From: Cyclobacteriaceae bacterium
Lineage (GTDB): Bacteria; Bacteroidota; Bacteroidia; Cytophagales; Cyclobacteriaceae
Length of the DNA stretch: 64,000 nucleotides
NCBI GenBank assembly: GCA_019638355.1
Contig: JAHBTY010000006.1
Location: forward strand, 124,001 to 188,000
Direction of reading: 5' to 3'
The notes under the pieces are model-generated. The model ran no database searches, had not been told where the DNA came from, and saw only the letters and a list, made by a program, of their open reading frames with translations. The translations under genes and the position numbers were made by a program. Below are positions 60,393 through 64,000 of the stretch, in pieces; the stretch's first letter is position 1; each line of letters starts with the position of its first letter.

Positions 60393-60866
60393 ATGAATAC
60401 CGCGGTTCAGGAAATTTTCGGAAATAAATTAAGGGTGCGGGTTTGTGGTCTTTGTATTCAAGACGATACCATTTTACTGGCCGATCATAAAAACCTCGGC
60501 ACCCCTCACTTTTGGGCACCGCCAGGAGGTGGAGTGCAGGTTGGGGAAACGGCTATTGAAGCATTAGTGCGCGAGTTTAAAGAAGAAACCGGATTCAACA
60601 TTAAAGTATGTGACTTTTTGTTTACCTGCGAATTTATACACCTGCCATTGCATGCTATCGAATTATTCTTCGAAGTAAAGATTGAAAGCGGAAATCTTGC
60701 TACAGGCAACGATCCGGAAATGGGCGATCAACAGATTATACACGAAGTTCGATTTTTCAGTGAACCCGAACTTGGCGAACTACCCACGGCTCACCTGCAT
60801 GGTATTTTTAAGCAGACCCATAACTTGGCTCAAATTGGCCGTTTAAGGGGCTATTTTAAGTTATAA
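60393..60866 (+). CDS. NUDIX hydrolase
   Basis: A 157-residue protein with a complete Nudix box: GGGVQVGETAIEALVREFKEETGFNI (two adjacent pieces near residue 45-70) fits G-x5-E-x7-REU-x-EE-x-GU. Substrate unknown. ATG at 60393 is chosen because the longer frame adds 23 non-conserved residues. Single gene with no clear operon partner. Confidence 0.85.
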   Translation: MNTAVQEIFGNKLRVRVCGLCIQDDTILLADHKNLGTPHFWAPPGGGVQVGETAIEALVREFKEETGFNIKVCDFLFTCEFIHLPLHAIELFFEVKIESGNLATGNDPEMGDQQIIHEVRFFSEPELGELPTAHLHGIFKQTHNLAQIGRLRGYFKL

Positions 60867-60921
60867 TTGGTTGTTTTTAACGGCATAAAATATTTATAAT
60901 TGCAAGCTAAACCTGTAACCA

Positions 60922-61731
60922 ATGAACTTAACTAAAATCCTAACCGGTGTACTCTTAATACTCAGTCTTTTATTGGCCTGGCGCCTGTACCGCAGCGTGC
61001 AAGGCACTATTGAAGAGCGTGAATCGATTACCACAACAGAGGCCGCTGTAATAGAAAAACTTAAATTTATTCGCGAGGCTGAAATTGTGTTTCAGAGTGT
61101 AAATAAGCGCTATACCGCAAATTGGGATTCCCTAGCAGACTTTATCAGGAACGGACGTGTGCCCATTATTCAGCGCAGGGAAGAAATTAAGCAATTAGCC
61201 TACGGCCAGGAAGAGGTTAAAGTTATTATCGATACGTTAGGATTTATCTCCGCCCACGATAGAATATTTAAGAAAACTTATACCGTAAATGCGTCAGATA
61301 ACGGAACCTTCATGGGATTTAAAGTAAAAGAAGGCGATCAGTTAGTTAAGAATCAGCGCACGTACCTGATAAAGGTTGGCGATAAGGTGAATGAACCACC
61401 GCTTACCGATCAGGGCATTGTTACAAAATTAGAACCTGTTAAACCAGGCGATGAATTAAAAAAAGGCCAGGCCCTGATGACATTAACTGATGAAGTTTTT
61501 GATTCAAAAATCGACTTAGCTACACTGGGTAATGTGCCCGGCAAAGACAACCTTAAGTTTGATATTTTTGTAGGTGTAGTTGAAAGAGGTGGATTAAAGG
61601 TTCAGGTAATTGAAGTAAAAGACCCCAAACCGATTAACCCCATCCGAAAAGAAACTAACGAAGCCAAAAACCGCAAACCATTACACTTTGGTTCGCGCAT
61701 TGACGTTTCAACTTCTGGTAACTGGGAATAA
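60922..61731 (+). CDS. Membrane-anchored protein of unknown function, next to DUF3822-coaD
   Basis: A 269-residue protein with an N-terminal membrane anchor (LTGVLLILSLLLAWRLY), a helical region (about 30-110) with REAEIVFQSVNKRYTANWDSL, and a C-terminal beta-rich domain. This arrangement recurs near DUF3822 and coaD in Bacteroidota to my knowledge, but I cannot name a family. It is 9 bp upstream of the DUF3822 gene. Confidence 0.7.
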   Translation: MNLTKILTGVLLILSLLLAWRLYRSVQGTIEERESITTTEAAVIEKLKFIREAEIVFQSVNKRYTANWDSLADFIRNGRVPIIQRREEIKQLAYGQEEVKVIIDTLGFISAHDRIFKKTYTVNASDNGTFMGFKVKEGDQLVKNQRTYLIKVGDKVNEPPLTDQGIVTKLEPVKPGDELKKGQALMTLTDEVFDSKIDLATLGNVPGKDNLKFDIFVGVVERGGLKVQVIEVKDPKPINPIRKETNEAKNRKPLHFGSRIDVSTSGNWE

Positions 61732-61740
61732 CCAACGGCA

Positions 61741-62628
61741 TTGCAAGCAACAGCACAAGGCTTTAAGCTGATCAAGAAGATCAAAGATGATCGGTTCGAT
61801 GAAGAAAAGCTTCATCAATACTCACTCTTGGTTCAGTTTGGCGTGCGCGATTTGCAGGTAGCCATTGTTGATTCTGAAGACTCCAGGATTCTTTTTTTTG
61901 AAGATTATGTATTGGGCGATTCCAATTCGCATGGCGAGTTGATCAATCAGTACCAACAACTATTCGATTCGCATCCGGTTTTACATGCAGGTTTCTGGAG
62001 CGAAGTCCGAATCTCCATTAAGAATAATAAGTTTGCTCAGGTGCCCGCTTCGTTGTTCATGCCCGAAGCGGCTACCGAGTACCTGCGCTTCAACGCACAG
62101 GTCGATCCTGAAAAAGAAGACATTCTGGTTTGCCAGAATAAGCGCAGCGATGCGGTAACTGTTTTTGCCATACAAAAAGAATTAAAAACCTGGCTCCACT
62201 CAATCTACGCAAACACCACCCTTAAACTGGTACACCAGTCGGCTGCGCTAATTGAAGGAGTGTTGGAGTGTGCCAACGGCAATCAAAACCCGCTTTATAT
62301 TTATGTAGATCGTTTTAAACTACACATACTTGCTGTTGCAGAGGGCAAACTGATCTACTACAATCAGTTTCTGATTAAACAGTTTTCGGATTATGTGAAG
62401 TATATCATGTTGGTGCTGAAAGGGCTTGGCATGGATCAAAATACCAGCCAAGTAATTTTGTGGGGCTACATAGGGAAAAATTCGCCCCATTACCAGGAGT
62501 TTATCAAGTACGTTCGCAACGTTGGTTTTGGAAGCCGCCCCACCTACCTCAAGTTTGGGTACCTGTTTGATGAAGTTCAGGAGCATCACTTTTTCGACCT
62601 CTTTTCTATCTATTTACTTAAGCCATGA
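61741..62628 (+). CDS. DUF3822 family protein
   Basis: A 295-residue protein with the DUF3822 layout: KLIKKIKDDRFDEEKLHQYSLLVQFGVRDLQVAI at the N-terminus (two pieces), a central WSEVRISIKNNKFAQVPASLF and a LILWGYIG-like segment late. The actin/FtsA-like fold has been suggested for similar proteins, which I cannot confirm. TTG at 61741 is the start because no ATG precedes the conserved opening. Its stop overlaps coaD by 4 bp. Confidence 0.78.
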   Translation: MQATAQGFKLIKKIKDDRFDEEKLHQYSLLVQFGVRDLQVAIVDSEDSRILFFEDYVLGDSNSHGELINQYQQLFDSHPVLHAGFWSEVRISIKNNKFAQVPASLFMPEAATEYLRFNAQVDPEKEDILVCQNKRSDAVTVFAIQKELKTWLHSIYANTTLKLVHQSAALIEGVLECANGNQNPLYIYVDRFKLHILAVAEGKLIYYNQFLIKQFSDYVKYIMLVLKGLGMDQNTSQVILWGYIGKNSPHYQEFIKYVRNVGFGSRPTYLKFGYLFDEVQEHHFFDLFSIYLLKP

Positions 62629-63080
62629 ACCGGATAGCCATTTTTCCGGGCTCATTCGATCCTTTTACTAAGGGTCATCAGGATATTGTACTGCGCGGAC
62701 TCGCGTTATTCGATAAAATAATTGTTGCCATTGGCTACAATAGCGCCAAAAGCCAACGCTACTTTCCGGTTGAGTATATGGTAGAAAAGATAAATGAAAC
62801 GTTTAAGAACGAGCCCCGCATTTCCGTTCAAACATTTTCAGAATTAACAGCCGCATTTGCCAAACGTAATGGTGCGCGGTACTTGTTGCGCGGCTTGCGC
62901 AACACCACCGACTTTGAATACGAAAACAGCATTGCCCAGGTAAACCGGCAACTTAACCCCGAACTGGAGTCTGTTTTTCTCATCACTTCGCCTGCATTTG
63001 CCGCTATTAGTTCCAGCATTATACGCGAAGTACACCGCTATAATGGCGATGTTTCTTCTCTGATACCGTACAAACTTTAA
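62625..63080 (+). CDS. coaD: Phosphopantetheine adenylyltransferase
   Basis: Makes dephospho-CoA from 4'-phosphopantetheine and ATP, the fourth step of CoA synthesis. The 151-residue protein has the nucleotidyl-transferase motif FPGSFDPFTKGHQDIV (TKGH), LLRGLRNTTDFEYE and NRQLNPELE. It follows DUF3822 with a 4-bp overlap and converges with the NUDIX gene by another 4-bp overlap. Confidence 0.96.
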   Translation: MNRIAIFPGSFDPFTKGHQDIVLRGLALFDKIIVAIGYNSAKSQRYFPVEYMVEKINETFKNEPRISVQTFSELTAAFAKRNGARYLLRGLRNTTDFEYENSIAQVNRQLNPELESVFLITSPAFAAISSSIIREVHRYNGDVSSLIPYKL

Positions 63081-63766
63081 TCCTGAAGTTTCTTACTCTC
63101 TTGCTTGCGGTAGTATTCTTCAAACACAAACCTGATTGATTTGTAGGAATTTTCAAGTGCGTGATAAACTTCCTTTTGTGTCATCCAGCGAAGTTCTTCA
63201 ATATCTTCCTCTATACTGGGTTTAATACGCGAGTCGTCCGTTACATCCATTACAAACCAGCGTGTTTTTTTTAACATGCTGCTTTTGTTCATGGTGTAGG
63301 TGTGCCAGGTTGTGCAAACCCGTTTACCCAACTTAACGCTAATGTTGCATTCTTCTTCTACTTCCCGCACCGCAGTTTCTTTATTGCGTTCACCGGCCTC
63401 TTTCTTTCCTTTAGGCAAGTCCCACTTTTTCATACGGTAGATCATCAAAAACTTATCTTTCTTTCGTACTAACCCACCGGCAGCTTTTATTACTTTAAAC
63501 TTCTGCGTAAGCGAAAGTTTTAGTGCCACATAGTCGTAAGGAGTAATATAAAGCGAAAACAGATTGGTGGGTACTTTTGAATTTATCAGATCAAGCACCA
63601 GGCTAAAATCAAGAATGCTTACGTTTTTAATCCACACATGGTGAATAAGCTTGGCTTTGGTTATTTCTTCGGCTGCAGCATTAATCTCAAAATTAATATG
63701 GCCTGCTGGGGGAGAATCGCCCGGATGTAGGATGCGGATTGGAATGTCGTTTACAAATAAATTCAT
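63077..63766 (-). CDS. NUDIX domain protein
   Basis: A 229-residue protein. The N-terminal half (1-90) is a separate region of unknown fold; the C-terminal half is a Nudix domain with GKKEAGERNKETAVREVEEECNI, where the box Gly after EE is replaced by Asn. A related arrangement occurs in Bacteroidota NUDIX proteins annotated as hydrolases. Substrate unknown. It is divergent from pyrE with a 99-bp gap. Confidence 0.8.
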   Translation of the reverse strand: MNLFVNDIPIRILHPGDSPPAGHINFEINAAAEEITKAKLIHHVWIKNVSILDFSLVLDLINSKVPTNLFSLYITPYDYVALKLSLTQKFKVIKAAGGLVRKKDKFLMIYRMKKWDLPKGKKEAGERNKETAVREVEEECNISVKLGKRVCTTWHTYTMNKSSMLKKTRWFVMDVTDDSRIKPSIEEDIEELRWMTQKEVYHALENSYKSIRFVFEEYYRKQESKKLQD

Positions 63767-63865
63767 GCACTCCGGGGTTCAGGTTTTCGCTTCGCAAAAA
63801 CATAAATTATTCGCAATCAATCAACCCTTCTGTAATAAATTCGAGGGTTCTGAATACCTTGCGTT

Positions 63866-64000
63866 ATGGTAAAAATTGAATCTGAAACAGCGGGGCCTGT
63901 GGCTTCGCGTCTCTTGCAAATAGGGGCTATTAAAATTAATCATAAACAACCGTTTACGTGGAGTTCGGGTTGGAAATCGCCCATCTATTGCGATAACCGG
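63866..64000 (+). CDS. pyrE: Orotate phosphoribosyltransferase, 5' part (continues outside window)
   Basis: The first 45 codons match PyrE, which couples orotate to PRPP in pyrimidine synthesis: [31 protein letters not shown]. This opening of the active-site region is strongly conserved. ATG at 63866. The frame is open at the window edge. Confidence 0.93.
   Translation, partial: MVKIESETAGPVASRLLQIGAIKINHKQPFTWSSGWKSPIYCDNR

Noticed and set aside
1-64000. CRISPR arrays, insertion sequences, prophage or integrase genes
   Set aside because: No regularly spaced repeats with spacers and no transposase, integrase or phage structural proteins were seen on either strand.

Overview
The window reads as a chromosomal segment of a Bacteroidota bacterium, most likely order Cytophagales. 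The indications are a SusC/SusD pair, a single-chain fused 2-oxoacid dehydrogenase E1, IPExxxVDY, DUF3822, DUF4296 and DUF1573 family proteins, a bacterial GH3 protein, and Bacteroidota-type promoters (TTTG, spacer 17-22, TAnnTTTG). The genus cannot be fixed from the sequence alone. Gene density is high, 4-bp stop/start or convergent overlaps are common, and no phage, insertion sequence or CRISPR array was seen.

Layout. 1-2.9 kb: the end of a sigma-54 response regulator, a 38-residue lipoprotein with its own promoter, a LuxE-like protein and a lipoprotein. 2.9-9.5 kb: metabolic genes (fused E1, alanine dehydrogenase, AMP nucleosidase) and an MFS carrier. 9.6-11.7 kb: an exbB - small membrane protein - exbD - exbD operon with a clear promoter and terminator. 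12-18.2 kb: tRNA-Ser(GGA), asparaginase, TatD, a glycosyltransferase, a polysaccharide deacetylase carrying a repeat-like insert, a PP2C phosphatase and a GT2 enzyme. 18.3-25.2 kb: ruvC, then a surface-glycan group (wecB, GT4, methyltransferase, flippase, GT) interrupted by degenerate intergenic DNA. 25.3-38.2 kb: housekeeping genes (miaA, RqcH-like NFACT protein, pyk, acpP-fabF-rnc-nadE, lgt, a POTRA/BamA-like protein).

38.2-46.2 kb is the most distinctive part. On the minus strand, susC and susD are followed by a Ca2+-dependent phosphoinositide phospholipase C and by a fused phosphodiesterase-like/alkaline phosphatase protein. This looks like a Sus-type locus for releasing phosphate, and perhaps inositol, from phosphodiesters such as phosphoinositides, instead of degrading a glycan. 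A strong terminator-like hairpin lies between susD and the enzymes.

46.4-64 kb: a MORN-repeat protein, an outer-membrane pair (PorV-like barrel and HhH-barrel protein), a head-GIN protein, mutS2, the front part of a Bat operon (DUF58, BatD-like, BatA), LysE, GH3, YggS, NUDIX proteins, a DUF3822-coaD cluster and the first 45 codons of pyrE. All assignments come from reading motifs and gene order; no database search was run.
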